Shown: one piece after another, positions 1 to 9,611 of the stretch
Position numbering within the stretch: the first letter of the stretch is position 1
How the letters are laid out: the number at the start of each line of letters is the position of its first letter
Assembly (NCBI GenBank): GCA_963734055.1
Contig: CAVTFQ010000003.1
Span: forward strand, 372,001 to 436,000
Source of the DNA: CAIWHR01 sp963734055
GTDB taxonomy: Bacteria > Pseudomonadota > Gammaproteobacteria > Burkholderiales > Casimicrobiaceae
DNA length: 64,000 nt
Direction of reading: 5' to 3'
Made by a program: the position numbers and the translations under genes
Notes under the pieces: generated by a model
The model's input: the letters and a program-made list of their open reading frames with translations, nothing else
Told to the model about the DNA's origin: nothing
Databases searched by the model: none

Positions 1-853
1 GCCGGGCGATCTCGAATCGGGTTTCCTCCACGAGTTGCTGGAAGCCGAGACCGAATGCATTCAGGCGGCGATTGAGGGTGCGGCTGTGCATCCCGAAGAA
101 CGCGGCGACCCGATCGGCCTTGAGCTGACCCGTGATGAGCGATGTGTGCAGCAGGCTGCGCACTTGTGCCGGGAAGTCGTCGTGGTGGCGGTCTTCGAGC
201 AGCTGGATCTGCCCCTGCAGCAGGCGACGCAGTTCGTCATCGACGGCGGGCAGACGGTGCTTCAGGTATCCGGCGGAGAACAGCAGGGCGGACTGCTCGG
301 CGTCGAAACGCAGCGGGACCCGAAAGAACCGGCGGAACGGCCCGACATCGGCCGGCCTGCGGTGCGGGAACCAGACCTCGGCGGGGCGCCAATCGGGACT
401 GCAAAGCTCGCGCATGACGTTGTGCAGGGTAGCGACCGCGGCATCCCCGACGTGATCGATCGCCTCGCCGCTCGCTTGATGGACGTGCCAAGTCAGCATC
501 GCCGAGTGGCCTTCCACCGTGAGGCTGAGCGTCGCGCCCTGGACGTGAAGATGCGCGTAGCGCACGAAGCTGCGCAGCGCTGTTCCGACGTCCGGCGAGT
601 ACTTGAGCAGCAGGCCGATGAGTCCGAACGAATGTAGCCCGTTCTGCTGACCGATGAGGAGTCCGAAATGGAGGCAGCCCGTACGAGCCGCGCAATGGCC
701 GAGGATGCGGTTGCGAGCCGCCACGGAGATCCGTCGCTCGGCATCATCGAACAGTTTCAGGTCGTATCCGAGCTCGCCCAACACTTCCTCGGGATTGGCG
801 CCCAGGGTTCGCAGAAGGCCCGGGATGGCCTTCGCGGTCGCAATTCGGACCAT
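1..853 (-). CDS. AraC-family transcriptional regulator, C-terminus cut by window edge
   Basis: The reverse strand reads as one open frame with no stop before the left edge. It starts MVRIATAKAIPGLLRTLGAN and keeps an arabinose-binding-like N-terminal region. The last visible part is the AraC helix-turn-helix, including FFGMHSRTLNRRLNAFGLGF and QQLVEETRFEIAR. About 284 residues are visible; relatives are about 330-340 residues, so the last roughly 50 are missing. An in-frame ATG at 928 would add 25 non-conserved residues. Neither start has a clear Shine-Dalgarno sequence. It is divergent from the CoA-disulfide reductase gene at 1189 and could regulate it, but this is inference only. Its target is unknown. 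Confidence 0.85.
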   Translation of the reverse strand, partial: MVRIATAKAIPGLLRTLGANPEEVLGELGYDLKLFDDAERRISVAARNRILGHCAARTGCLHFGLLIGQQNGLHSFGLIGLLLKYSPDVGTALRSFVRYAHLHVQGATLSLTVEGHSAMLTWHVHQASGEAIDHVGDAAVATLHNVMRELCSPDWRPAEVWFPHRRPADVGPFRRFFRVPLRFDAEQSALLFSAGYLKHRLPAVDDELRRLLQGQIQLLEDRHHDDFPAQVRSLLHTSLITGQLKADRVAAFFGMHSRTLNRRLNAFGLGFQQLVEETRFEIAR

Positions 854-1188
854 CGGGCCGGGTCGCTCGCGCGGCGTTGTCGGCTTCGCGTTTCGCTTCA
901 CTCGAGTGACGCCGTGGTAGAGCGGCATTGAAGGGGTCGAGTTCGCCCGGAATGCGAAGCTCTCCGGATTTGATCTCGCTCAAACAATATCCGATCCGGG
1001 ATTTCGTTGTCAAAAAATGTGAAATGGATGTCTCTAAATGTGCGTGACGGTCCGAGCCGATCGTGGAAGGTAGTGGCGCTGTGCTCGGTCCCGCGTCGCG
1101 TGTTCGCGATTGACGCGCCCGCGAACGCAGCTGCGGGCCATCCGGCCGTCAGTACCACGACGGGTTACCAGAAGCGAAAGGGCGGGGC

Positions 1189-2934
1189 GTGAAGGTCATC
1201 ATCGTTGGCGGAGTGGCGGGCGGCGCATCGTGCGCGGCGCGGTTGCGCAGGCTGGACGAAAAGGCCGAAATCCTCATGGTCGAGCGCGGTCCGTACATGT
1301 CGTACGCGAACTGCGGCCTGCCCTATCACATATCGGGCGCGATCGCGAAGGAATCGAGCCTGATGGTCGCGAACGAGCAGTTCTTCCGCACGCACTTCGC
1401 GATCGACGCGCGGACCCAGTGCGAGGCGATCTCCATCTCGGCCAAGAAGAAGACGGCGGATTTGCGCGACCTGGCGACCGGCAAGGTGACGACGGAGTCC
1501 TACGACAAGCTGGTGCTCTCTCCCGGAGCGCCCTCGGTGCGTCCGCCGCTTCCGGGCATCGAGTCGCCGGGAATATTCCAGGTAAGGACCGTGCCCGACG
1601 TGCGGGCGATACGCGAATGGATCGAGCGAGGCACGACGTTCCTTGCCGGGATGTACAACTATTCGGGCATGCAGTTCGTACGGCCGACGCGGCGAGCCGT
1701 CGTGATCGGCGGCGGCTTCATCGGTCTCGAGACGGCAGAAAACCTGATCCGGGCCGGGTTCGAGGTGACGTTGGTCGAGATGCTCGATCAGGTGCTCGCT
1801 CCACTCGACCGGGAGTTTGCCCGCCTCGTCGAGGAACACCTGAAGCGGCATGGCGTGCGACTGGCGCTCGGCGACGGCGTGGCAGCGTTCAAGCCGCTGG
1901 AAGGCGGCGCGATCGAGGTGCGGACGAAATCCGGCAAGAAGCATCCGGCCGACATCGTGATCCTCGCGCTCGGGGTGCGACCGGACACTACGCTGGCGAA
2001 GTCTGCCGGACTGGCGATCGGCGAGCGCGGGGGCATCCGCGTCGACGAGCACATGCGCACGAGCGATCCGAATATATTCGCCGTCGGCGACGCGGTCGAA
2101 GTCCGGGATTTCGTGACTGGTGAGTGGAGCCTCGTGGCGTTGGCCGGGCCGGCGAATCGGCAGGGCCGGATTGCGGCGGACGTGATCGCCGGCCGCGATT
2201 CACGCTTTCGCGGCACGCAGGGCACGTCCATCATCGGCTTGTTCGGCGCGGCCGCGGCGTGGACGGGGGCCAGCGAGAAGACCCTCAAGCGGCAGGGCGA
2301 CGATGACTACGAAAAGATCTATCTCTTTCCGAATTCGCACGCCGGCTATTACCCCGGTGCCAAGCCGCTCGCGCTGAAGTTCATTTTCCGCAAGTCCGAC
2401 GGTCGCGTGCTCGGCGCCCAGGCGCTCGGCGAGGACGGTCCCGCCGTGGACAAGCGCATCAGCGCGCTGGCTGTGGCGATCCAGATGGGCGCCACGATCT
2501 ACGACCTCGAGGAGGCCGAGCTTTGCTACGCGCCGCAATTCGGCAGCGCCAAGGATGCGGTCAACTTCGCCGGCATGGTCGCGGCCGACGTCGTCGACGG
2601 CGACATGCCGCTCGCGCACTGGTCGGACGCCAAGGGCGCATTCCTGCTCGACGTTCGCCACCCGGTGGAGCTCGTGATCGAGAGCGTGCGAGGGGCCGTC
2701 AACATACCGCTGAATGAACTTCGCGCGCGCCTGAGCGAGCTTCCGCGCAATCGCGAGATCCTCGTCTTCTGCCGCTCCGCGCAGCGTGCGTACTACGCGA
2801 CGCGCATCCTGCTGCAGAACGGATTCAAGGCCCGAAATCTCTCCGGCGGCATGCTTTCGCGGGCATTGTTCGCCACGAGGCGAGAACCAGAAGCCGGCGC
2901 GACGCACCAAGAAATTTCGACGGTAGCCATCTGA
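1189..2934 (+). CDS. CoA-disulfide reductase / NADH-dependent persulfide reductase with C-terminal rhodanese domain
   Basis: A 581-residue flavoprotein of the pyridine nucleotide-disulfide oxidoreductase family. The N-terminal FAD motif is VIIVGGVAGGASCAARLRR. The single redox Cys, about residue 42, lies in SYANCGLPY, the CoADR/NADH oxidase signature. A second Rossmann motif (VVIGGGFIGLETAENL, about residues 166-181) binds NAD(P)H. The C-terminal 100 residues form a rhodanese domain with active Cys at about 528 in VFCRSAQRAY. This architecture matches CoADR-RHD/Npsr enzymes, which reduce CoA disulfides, persulfides or polysulfide in the cytoplasm. It starts with GTG after a purine-rich GGGCGGGG stretch. 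It stands alone, with DUF3300 following 18 bp later. The physiological substrate (CoA disulfide, persulfide or polysulfide) cannot be decided from sequence. Confidence 0.92.
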   Translation: MKVIIVGGVAGGASCAARLRRLDEKAEILMVERGPYMSYANCGLPYHISGAIAKESSLMVANEQFFRTHFAIDARTQCEAISISAKKKTADLRDLATGKVTTESYDKLVLSPGAPSVRPPLPGIESPGIFQVRTVPDVRAIREWIERGTTFLAGMYNYSGMQFVRPTRRAVVIGGGFIGLETAENLIRAGFEVTLVEMLDQVLAPLDREFARLVEEHLKRHGVRLALGDGVAAFKPLEGGAIEVRTKSGKKHPADIVILALGVRPDTTLAKSAGLAIGERGGIRVDEHMRTSDPNIFAVGDAVEVRDFVTGEWSLVALAGPANRQGRIAADVIAGRDSRFRGTQGTSIIGLFGAAAAWTGASEKTLKRQGDDDYEKIYLFPNSHAGYYPGAKPLALKFIFRKSDGRVLGAQALGEDGPAVDKRISALAVAIQMGATIYDLEEAELCYAPQFGSAKDAVNFAGMVAADVVDGDMPLAHWSDAKGAFLLDVRHPVELVIESVRGAVNIPLNELRARLSELPRNREILVFCRSAQRAYYATRILLQNGFKARNLSGGMLSRALFATRREPEAGATHQEISTVAI

Positions 2935-2952
2935 GTTCAAACAGGAGTGAGC

Positions 2953-4170
2953 ATGACGCACATGAATCGATTCGCGACCGCCGTCGCGAGTGGCCGGGCT
3001 CGGTGGTTCCGTTTCATCGTCCTGGGCCTTGCGCTCGCGTTCGCTGCGCAGGCGGGGGCACAGGCGCCGGCGGCCCCGGGGGGCGCCGCGCCGCCACTGT
3101 CCGCTGAGGGGCTCCAGGAGCTCGTGGGTCCCATCGCGCTCTACCCCGACGATCTGGTCGGGATCATCCTGCCGGCCTCGACCAATCCGCTGCAGCTCGT
3201 GCAGGCGGATCGCTTCCTCGAAAAGCGCAAGGCCGACGCCAAGCTTCCCGTCGACGACAGGTGGGACGACTCGGTGAAGTCGCTGCTCAATTACCCGGAC
3301 GTCGTGAAGATGATGAGCACCGACCTCGACTGGACGAGCGCGCTGGGCGAGGCGGTCGTTGCCGACCAGGGCGCGGTGATCGAGGCCGTACAGGCCTTCC
3401 GGCGCAAGGCGAAGGCGGCGGGAAACCTCAAGTCCGACGACAAGCAGGTCGTGAAGGTCGAGCAGGAGACCGTTTACATCGAGCCGGCCGATCCGCAGGT
3501 GATCTACGTGCCGCAATACAACCCCACGACGGTCGTCGTCGCCAGCCCGACCCCTGTCTACGCCTACTACCCGACGCCCTACCCGTCGTACTACTACCCG
3601 TATCCACCCGGGGCCGCACTGGCAACCGGTGTCATCTGGGGCGCGGCGATCGGCGCGGCCTGGAGCGGCAACCACTACGGCTGCTGCGGGGACACCAACA
3701 TCAACGTCAACCGCAACACCAACATCAACCGCTCCGGCGGCGGCAGGACGCAGGCCGGAGGCGGCGCCGCGTGGAAGTCGAACAAGCAGCCCGGACAGGT
3801 CAGCGGCTCGATCGGCAAGACGGGCTCCTCGGCGCGTGTGGGCGATGCGCGCGCAGGTGGCGCAGGCGGCGCCGGACGCGCGTCGGCGCAATCTGCCGGC
3901 GCCGGTCGTGCTTCCGCGCAGGCCGCAGGTGGCGGAGCAGCGGGGCGCGGCGGCGGTGGCGGTGACGCCTTCGGTGGGTACGGATCGGGGCGGCAAGCTC
4001 AGATGGACAGCTCGCGTGGGGCCTCGAGCCGCAGCTCGATGTCGGGCGCGGGGGCACGGCCGACGAGCAGCGGCGCGTCGCGCTCAATGTCGAGTGGCGG
4101 CGGTGCGCGCGGCGGCGGTGGCGGCCGCGGCGGCGGCGGCGGTGGACGCGGCGGCGGCGGCCGTCGCTAG
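2953..4170 (+). CDS. DUF3300 family exported protein with Gly/Ser-rich tail
   Basis: A 405-residue protein with an N-terminal signal peptide (hydrophobic FIVLGLALAFAAQAGAQA). The DUF3300 domain spans about residues 45-200 (IALYPDDLVGIILPASTNP; PQVIYVPQYNPTTVVVASP). A Tyr/Pro-rich turn and a hydrophobic stretch with GAAIGAAW follow. The last roughly 130 residues are almost entirely Gly, Ala, Ser and Arg and end in GGGG-R repeats. The ATG at 2953 is preferred over an in-frame GTG at 2947 because AGGAG sits 5 nt upstream. The family has no known biochemical function. It precedes a DUF2950 gene by 16 bp, a recurrent pairing. The low-complexity tail may be cell-surface or RNA/polyanion-associated, which is speculation. 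Confidence 0.9.
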   Translation: MTHMNRFATAVASGRARWFRFIVLGLALAFAAQAGAQAPAAPGGAAPPLSAEGLQELVGPIALYPDDLVGIILPASTNPLQLVQADRFLEKRKADAKLPVDDRWDDSVKSLLNYPDVVKMMSTDLDWTSALGEAVVADQGAVIEAVQAFRRKAKAAGNLKSDDKQVVKVEQETVYIEPADPQVIYVPQYNPTTVVVASPTPVYAYYPTPYPSYYYPYPPGAALATGVIWGAAIGAAWSGNHYGCCGDTNINVNRNTNINRSGGGRTQAGGGAAWKSNKQPGQVSGSIGKTGSSARVGDARAGGAGGAGRASAQSAGAGRASAQAAGGGAAGRGGGGGDAFGGYGSGRQAQMDSSRGASSRSSMSGAGARPTSSGASRSMSSGGGARGGGGGRGGGGGGRGGGGRR

Positions 4171-4186
4171 AGGCAGGAGGACGCTC

Positions 4187-5152
4187 ATGCGCACATTCCC
4201 TTCCATCAAAAGCAAGGTATCAGCCATGAACATCTTTCGCTTCGGGTCATTCCTGCGCGGGCTTGCGCTCGCGCTGATCGTGGTCGTTCCGCTCGCCGCA
4301 GCGGCCGCTCCGCAGGAAACATTCGCGACGCCGGAAGCGGCGGCCGATGCGCTGATGGCCGCGCTCAAGGCCGACAGCGATCAGGCGATGGTCGCGATCT
4401 TCGGCGAGGAACACAAGGATCTTCTCATCCCCTCCGATCGCGCAGAAGCGAGCGCCACCCGGTCAAAGATTCTCGCGGCCATGCAGACGCTCCGCGTGTT
4501 GAAGGAACCCAGCCCCGATCGCCGGGTGCTGGTGATCGGCGAAGAAGCGTGGCCGATGCCCATTCCGATCGTGCGCGTCGGCGACCGCTGGCGCTTCGCC
4601 ACGGAGGAGGGCGCGGACGAGATCGTCAATCGCCGCATCGGCGCCAACGAGCGTAACGCGATCTACGTTCTGCGCGCGTACATCGACGCGCAGCGTGCGT
4701 ACGCGGCGCACGATCGTGACGGCGACGGCGTGCTCCAGTATGCGCAGAGAGTCTCCAGCACGCCGGGCAAGCACGACGGCCTCTACTGGCCCGCCGACGC
4801 CGCGAAAGGCGAAGAAGCAAGCCCGTTCGGGCCGCTGATCGCGCAAAGCGCTGCCTACGTCGAGGGTCACGCCGCGGGTGACGCGTACCGCGGCTATTAC
4901 TTCCGGATCCTGACGCGACAGGGAAAAAGTGCGCCCGGCGGCGCCTACAACTACGTAATCAACGGCCGCATGATCGCCGGCTTTGCGATGGTCGCCTACC
5001 CGGCCGAGTACGGCCGGAGCGGCGTGATGACGTTCATCGTGAGCCACAACGGCAAGGTCTACGAAAAGGACCGCGGCAAGAACTCGACCGCCACGGGCGC
5101 GGCGATGACGACGTTCGATCCGGGGGCCGGCTGGAAAGAAGTGAAACCCTGA
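4187..5152 (+). CDS. DUF2950 family exported protein
   Basis: A 321-residue exported protein. The N-terminus MRTFPSIKSKVSAMNIF is followed by a hydrophobic segment ending VVPLAAAAAPQ. The mature part has DUF2950 features: a helical start (ETFATPEAAADALMAALKA), WRFATEEGADEIVNRRIGAN, a DGD-containing YAAHDRDGDGVLQYAQ region, and a C-terminal SGVMTFIVSHNGKVYEKDRG strand. AGGAGG 6 nt upstream selects the ATG at 4187; an internal ATG at 4226 would give a shorter signal peptide. It follows the DUF3300 gene closely and is probably co-transcribed. No enzymatic role is established for the family. Confidence 0.88.
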   Translation: MRTFPSIKSKVSAMNIFRFGSFLRGLALALIVVVPLAAAAAPQETFATPEAAADALMAALKADSDQAMVAIFGEEHKDLLIPSDRAEASATRSKILAAMQTLRVLKEPSPDRRVLVIGEEAWPMPIPIVRVGDRWRFATEEGADEIVNRRIGANERNAIYVLRAYIDAQRAYAAHDRDGDGVLQYAQRVSSTPGKHDGLYWPADAAKGEEASPFGPLIAQSAAYVEGHAAGDAYRGYYFRILTRQGKSAPGGAYNYVINGRMIAGFAMVAYPAEYGRSGVMTFIVSHNGKVYEKDRGKNSTATGAAMTTFDPGAGWKEVKP

Positions 5153-5210
5153 ATGGCGAAGTTTGCGGCCCGCGAGAAGCGGCCCCGAATTCGGCAACGA
5201 GGAGAGCGAG

Positions 5211-6455
5211 ATGGCGGTGTTGCAGCGGTTCCTGAATGGCGGGTCGTCCGTCAAAGTCATGACGGCGCTCGGTGCCGTGGGGCTCGTCGTCTCGCTCGTC
5301 GCGTGCGAAGGAGGCAAGGAAGCCGACAAGGCGAAGCAGGCCGCGGCCGCCCCGCCGCCTCCGGCGGTGGTGGTCGAGGAAGTCGTTCAGAAGACGGTGC
5401 CGATCTACAGCGAGTACGTGGCCCAGACCGACGCCAAGGAGACCGTGGAGATCCGCGCCCGCGTGCAGGCGTTCCTCGACGCGCAACATTTCGCCGAGGG
5501 CACGGTGGTCAAGAAGGACCAGCTGCTGTTCACGCTCGACAAGCGCGAATACGAGGCGAAGCTGCAGCAGGCCAAGGGCGAGCTCGAAATGGCGCTGGCA
5601 AAGCTTGGAAAGGCCGAAACGGACGAGCGGCGCCTGAAACCCCTGTCCGAGCGGAAGGCCGTGCCGCAGCAGGACTATGACAACGCGGCCGCGAATCTGC
5701 TCTCCGCCCAGGCGGCCGTCTCGGCGGCGCGCTCCGGCGTCACCGGTGCGGAACTCGACCTGAGCTACTGCACGATCCGCTCGCCGATCGAGGGCCTGAT
5801 CGGCAAGCGCCAGGTGGCGCCCGGAAACCTCGTCGGCAAGGGCGATGCCACGCTGCTCGCGACCGTGTCGAGCATCAATCCGATCCGCGCCAATCTTACG
5901 ATCAGCGAGACGGACTACCTGCGCTTCATGGCGGGCAGGAAGGAGCGCGGGAATGTGGCCGTGCCACTGGACATGATTCTCTCCGACGGCAATGTCTTCC
6001 CGCACAAGGGGAAGATCCTGTTTACGGATCGCGCGATGGACACGAAGACCGGCACGTTTGCGGTCGTCGCCGAGTTTCCGAACCCTGACGGATTGCTGCG
6101 TCCTGGCCAGTTCGCCCGCGTCCGGGGATCCGCCGAAACGGTCAAGGACGCAATCCTGATCCCGAAGCGGGCAGTCCAGGACGTCCAGGGCATGAAGAGC
6201 GTGCTCGTGGTCGGCGCCGACAACACGGTGGCGCTGCGCACCATACGGCCCGGCGAAACGGTGGGCCCGATGCTCATCGTCCTCGATGGCGTCAAACCCG
6301 GCGAACGGGTGATCGTGGAGGGAATCCAGAAGGCGAGACCGGGGAGCAAGGTCAACCCGTCTTCTGCTCCCGCCGAGCCATCCGGAGCGAAGGCGGCCGA
6401 GCAAGTCCAGCAAATGCCCGTCGCGCCGGCCCCGGCAAAGACTGGGGGGAAATGA
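5211..6455 (+). CDS. RND efflux periplasmic adaptor (MexA/AcrA type lipoprotein)
   Basis: A 414-residue membrane-fusion protein. The signal has a lipobox, LVVSLVAC, which would place the lipid-modified Cys at about residue 27. The barrel-sandwich/lipoyl half-motifs (VEIRARVQAFLDAQHFAEG; YCTIRSPIEGLIGKRQVAPG) flank an alpha-hairpin rich in Ala, Glu and Gln. The C-terminus has a beta-barrel and membrane-proximal domain (GQFARVRGSAETVKDAILIP) and an Ala/Pro-rich tail. The ATG at 5211 has GAGGAGAG just upstream. It is the first gene of an adaptor-pump-channel operon, ending 3 bp before the pump. It links the inner-membrane pump to the outer-membrane channel. The drug or solvent specificity is not readable. 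Confidence 0.93.
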   Translation: MAVLQRFLNGGSSVKVMTALGAVGLVVSLVACEGGKEADKAKQAAAAPPPPAVVVEEVVQKTVPIYSEYVAQTDAKETVEIRARVQAFLDAQHFAEGTVVKKDQLLFTLDKREYEAKLQQAKGELEMALAKLGKAETDERRLKPLSERKAVPQQDYDNAAANLLSAQAAVSAARSGVTGAELDLSYCTIRSPIEGLIGKRQVAPGNLVGKGDATLLATVSSINPIRANLTISETDYLRFMAGRKERGNVAVPLDMILSDGNVFPHKGKILFTDRAMDTKTGTFAVVAEFPNPDGLLRPGQFARVRGSAETVKDAILIPKRAVQDVQGMKSVLVVGADNTVALRTIRPGETVGPMLIVLDGVKPGERVIVEGIQKARPGSKVNPSSAPAEPSGAKAAEQVQQMPVAPAPAKTGGK

Positions 6456-6458
6456 TCC

Positions 6459-9400
6459 GTGGGCCAGTTCTTCATTCGCCGTCCGATCGTCGCGATCGTC
6501 ATCGCGATCCTGACCGTCCTGCTCGGTGTGGTCGTCATCACCGGGCTGTCGGTCGAGCAGTATCCGTTCCTCGCGCCCCCCAACATACGCGTGACCGCGA
6601 CCTATCCGGGCGCGTCGGCCGAGGCGGTCGAGCAATCGGTGGCGACGCCGATCGAGCAGGAGGTCAACGGGGTGGACCGGCTCATCTACATGAAGTCGTC
6701 GAACACCAGCGACGGCCGGATGCAGCTCGACGTCAACTTCGAAGTCGGCACTGACCAGGACATCGCCAACGTCCTCACGCAGAACCGCGTCTCGGCGGCG
6801 CAGGCGCGCCTGCCGGTGGAGGTCACGCAGCAGGGCGTCACCGTCAAGAAGCAGAGCCCCAGCATCCTGATGGTGATCTCGATCTTCTCGCCCACGGACG
6901 CCTACGACGCCAACTTCCTGATCAACTACGCCGGCATCAACCTGCGCGACCAGCTGCTGCGCATCCCTGGGATCGCGCAGGTGGACCTTTTCGGCGGAAC
7001 CGATTACGGGATGCGGATCTGGTTCAACCCCGACAAGATGTCGAAGCTCGGCCTCGTTCCCGCGGACGTCATCAACGCGATCAAGGAGCAGAACCTGCAG
7101 GCGCCATCTGGCAAGGTCGGCGCCGCGCCCACGCCCAAGGACCAGGAGTTCACCAGCACGGTGAGCGCGCCCGGCCGCCTCGTCACGCCCGAGGAATTCG
7201 AAAACGTCATCGTCCGGCAGACCGAGACCGGCGCTGTCGTCCGCATCAAGGACATCGGCCGGGCCGAGCTGGGCTCGCAGGACTACAACGCGATCGGACG
7301 GCTCAACGGCAAGCCCGCCGGCGCGATGGCAGTCTACCTGCTGCCCGGTGCGAACCAGCTCAAGGCCGCCGAGACGATCTATGCAACGATGGAGCGGGCG
7401 AAGGGGCTGTTCCCGCCGGGAATGGATTACAAGATCGTCTACGACACCACGCCCGCGGTGCAGGCGTCGATCCACGAGATCCTGAAGACGTTCGTCGAAG
7501 CGCTCATCCTGGTGACGCTCGTCGTCTTCATCTTCCTGCAGAACATTCGCGCGACGATCATCCCATTGCTGACCATTCCGGTCTCGCTGATCGGCACATT
7601 CATCTTCTTCCCACTTCTCGGGTTCTCCGTCAACACGCTGTCGATGTTCGGCCTGGTGCTCGCCATCGGCATCGTGGTCGATGACGCCATCGTCGTGGTC
7701 GAGGCCGTCATCCACCACCTCGAGCACGGGATGACCCCCAAGGAGGCGACCATCAAGGCGATGGAAGAGGTCACTGCGCCGGTGATCGGCATCGCCCTCA
7801 TCCTCTGCGCGGTGTTCGTGCCGGTCGCAATGCTCGGCGGGCTGGTGGGCAGCATGTACAAGCAGTTCGCGCTGACCATTGCGATCTCTGTTCTGTTGTC
7901 GGCCTTCAACGCGCTTTCGCTGACACCCGCGCTCTGCGCGATGCTGCTCAAGCAGCCGAAGCCGATGCGGGGGCCGCTGGGCGCCTTCTTTCGCGGCTTC
8001 AACAACGTGTTCGACGCCGCGACCGCCGGCTACGTGAGCGTGTCGCGCCTGCTCGTGCGCCGCGCGCTGCTCACGATCGCGATCGTCGCTGCGGTGGCGA
8101 TCGGTGCCAGCCTGTTCGCGCGTGTGCTTCCGGCGGGGTTCATCCCGGACGAGGACCAGGGGATTCTCGGCATCAACGTCCAGCTCCCGCCGGGCGCCTC
8201 GCTCGAGCGTACGAGCGTCGTGCTGAAGCAGATCGAGGACATCCTGGCCAAGACCGACGGGCTCGATTCCTACCAGACGGTCGGCGGCTACGGAGCCGTG
8301 ACCAGCACCTTTCAGCCGAACTACGGCACGATCTTCGTGCGGCTGAAGCCGTGGGAGGAGCGCAAGACCGCGGCGTTGCACGTGAACGGCATCATGGGGG
8401 GGCTGCGCAAGCAGTTCGCGGCGATTCCCGAGGCGATCATCTTTCCCTTCAACATCCCGACCCTGTCCGGGTTCGGGGCCGCGTCGGGCTTCAACTTCCT
8501 CCTCCAGGACCGCAGCGGCTCGCTGACGGTCGAGCAACTCGGCGAGCAGACGCAAAAGTTTCTCGCGGCCGCGAGGCAGCGGCCGGAGCTCGGCACCGTG
8601 TTCACCTCGTTCGATCCGAACTATCCGCAGGTCAGGGTGGAGCTCGATCGCGAGAAGGCGCGCACGCTGGGCGTTCCCGTGAACGAGGTGTTCCAGGCGC
8701 TGTCGGCGGCTCTGGGCGGCTCCTACGTCAACGACTTCAACCGCTTCGGGCGGCTGTACCGCGTCTACGTGCAGGCCGATGCCGCGCAGCGGCTGAAGGC
8801 GGAGGACATCGGCAAGATCCATGTCCGCTCGAAGTCGACGAACGAGATGGTGCCGCTGTCCACGCTGGTGACCATCCGCGACATTTCCGGTAGCGAGTTG
8901 ACAACCCGGTTCAACCTGCAGCGCTCGGTCGAGATCCAGGGCTCGCCCGCGCCCGGCTTCACCTCCGGGCAAGCGCTTGCGGCGCTGGAGCAGGTGTTCG
9001 CCGAGACGATGCCCTCGGAGATGGGCTTCGCCTACTCGTCGATGTCCTACCAGGAGAAAGTCGCGCCGCCAGCGGCGCCGACCTTCATCATGGCCATCGT
9101 GTGCGTGTTCCTGCTGCTCGCGGCGCTGTACGAGAGCTGGCGGCTGCCGTGGGCGGTGCTCCTCGGATCGCCGCTCGTCGCGCTGGGCGCCTTCTTCGGC
9201 GTCTGGCTGATGGGCTACGACAACAACGTCTACGTGCAGATCGGCCTTGTCATGCTGATCGGACTCGCGGCGAAGAATGCGATCCTGATCGTGGAATTCG
9301 CGAAGGCCAAGCGCGATGGCGGAGCGTCGCTCGAGGAGGCGGCCCTCGACTCGGCGCGCCTGCGCTTCCGACCGATCCTGATGACGGCCTTCGCCTTCAT

Positions 9401-9611
9401 CCTGGGCGTCGTGCCGTTGATGCTCGCGACCGGCGCAGGCGCGGGCGCGCAGAACGTGATGGGCACCGGTGTCTTCTGGGGGATGCTGGTCGCTACCGCG
9501 CTGGGCGTGTTCATCATTCCGGGCAACTACACGTTCGTCGAAGGACTGGGACGTCGCCGCGAGGCTGCGGCGACGGTGCCCGTGGTGCCGGCCGAGGAAG
9601 GAGCCGAGTGA
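6459..9611 (+). CDS. RND multidrug efflux transporter, HAE1 family
   Basis: A 1050-residue inner-membrane proton-driven pump of AcrB/MexB size. It begins MGQFFIRRPIVAIVIAILTV and has two repeated halves, each with one plus five transmembrane helices and a large periplasmic loop. The TM4 proton-relay pair Asp-Asp is present at about residues 408-409 in GIVVDDAIVVVEAVIHH. Docking and porter motifs such as LTPALCAMLLK and the second-half RFRPILMTAFAFILGVVPL are intact. GTG start with GGGGGGA upstream. It overlaps the outer-membrane gene by one base (TGATG), showing translational coupling. Substrate range is unknown. Confidence 0.96.
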   Translation: MGQFFIRRPIVAIVIAILTVLLGVVVITGLSVEQYPFLAPPNIRVTATYPGASAEAVEQSVATPIEQEVNGVDRLIYMKSSNTSDGRMQLDVNFEVGTDQDIANVLTQNRVSAAQARLPVEVTQQGVTVKKQSPSILMVISIFSPTDAYDANFLINYAGINLRDQLLRIPGIAQVDLFGGTDYGMRIWFNPDKMSKLGLVPADVINAIKEQNLQAPSGKVGAAPTPKDQEFTSTVSAPGRLVTPEEFENVIVRQTETGAVVRIKDIGRAELGSQDYNAIGRLNGKPAGAMAVYLLPGANQLKAAETIYATMERAKGLFPPGMDYKIVYDTTPAVQASIHEILKTFVEALILVTLVVFIFLQNIRATIIPLLTIPVSLIGTFIFFPLLGFSVNTLSMFGLVLAIGIVVDDAIVVVEAVIHHLEHGMTPKEATIKAMEEVTAPVIGIALILCAVFVPVAMLGGLVGSMYKQFALTIAISVLLSAFNALSLTPALCAMLLKQPKPMRGPLGAFFRGFNNVFDAATAGYVSVSRLLVRRALLTIAIVAAVAIGASLFARVLPAGFIPDEDQGILGINVQLPPGASLERTSVVLKQIEDILAKTDGLDSYQTVGGYGAVTSTFQPNYGTIFVRLKPWEERKTAALHVNGIMGGLRKQFAAIPEAIIFPFNIPTLSGFGAASGFNFLLQDRSGSLTVEQLGEQTQKFLAAARQRPELGTVFTSFDPNYPQVRVELDREKARTLGVPVNEVFQALSAALGGSYVNDFNRFGRLYRVYVQADAAQRLKAEDIGKIHVRSKSTNEMVPLSTLVTIRDISGSELTTRFNLQRSVEIQGSPAPGFTSGQALAALEQVFAETMPSEMGFAYSSMSYQEKVAPPAAPTFIMAIVCVFLLLAALYESWRLPWAVLLGSPLVALGAFFGVWLMGYDNNVYVQIGLVMLIGLAAKNAILIVEFAKAKRDGGASLEEAALDSARLRFRPILMTAFAFILGVVPLMLATGAGAGAQNVMGTGVFWGMLVATALGVFIIPGNYTFVEGLGRRREAAATVPVVPAEEGAE

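Noticed and set aside
970..983. TTGAT-CTCG-CTCAA, FNR-like, upstream of the CoADR-rhodanese gene
   Set aside because: One half-site is imperfect and neither direction has a -10 box at the expected distance.
5034..8972. A 1312-residue open frame on the reverse strand across the RND genes
   Set aside because: Codon composition in high-G+C DNA keeps antisense frames open; the forward frames encode complete, conserved efflux proteins and the antisense product shows no recognisable domain.
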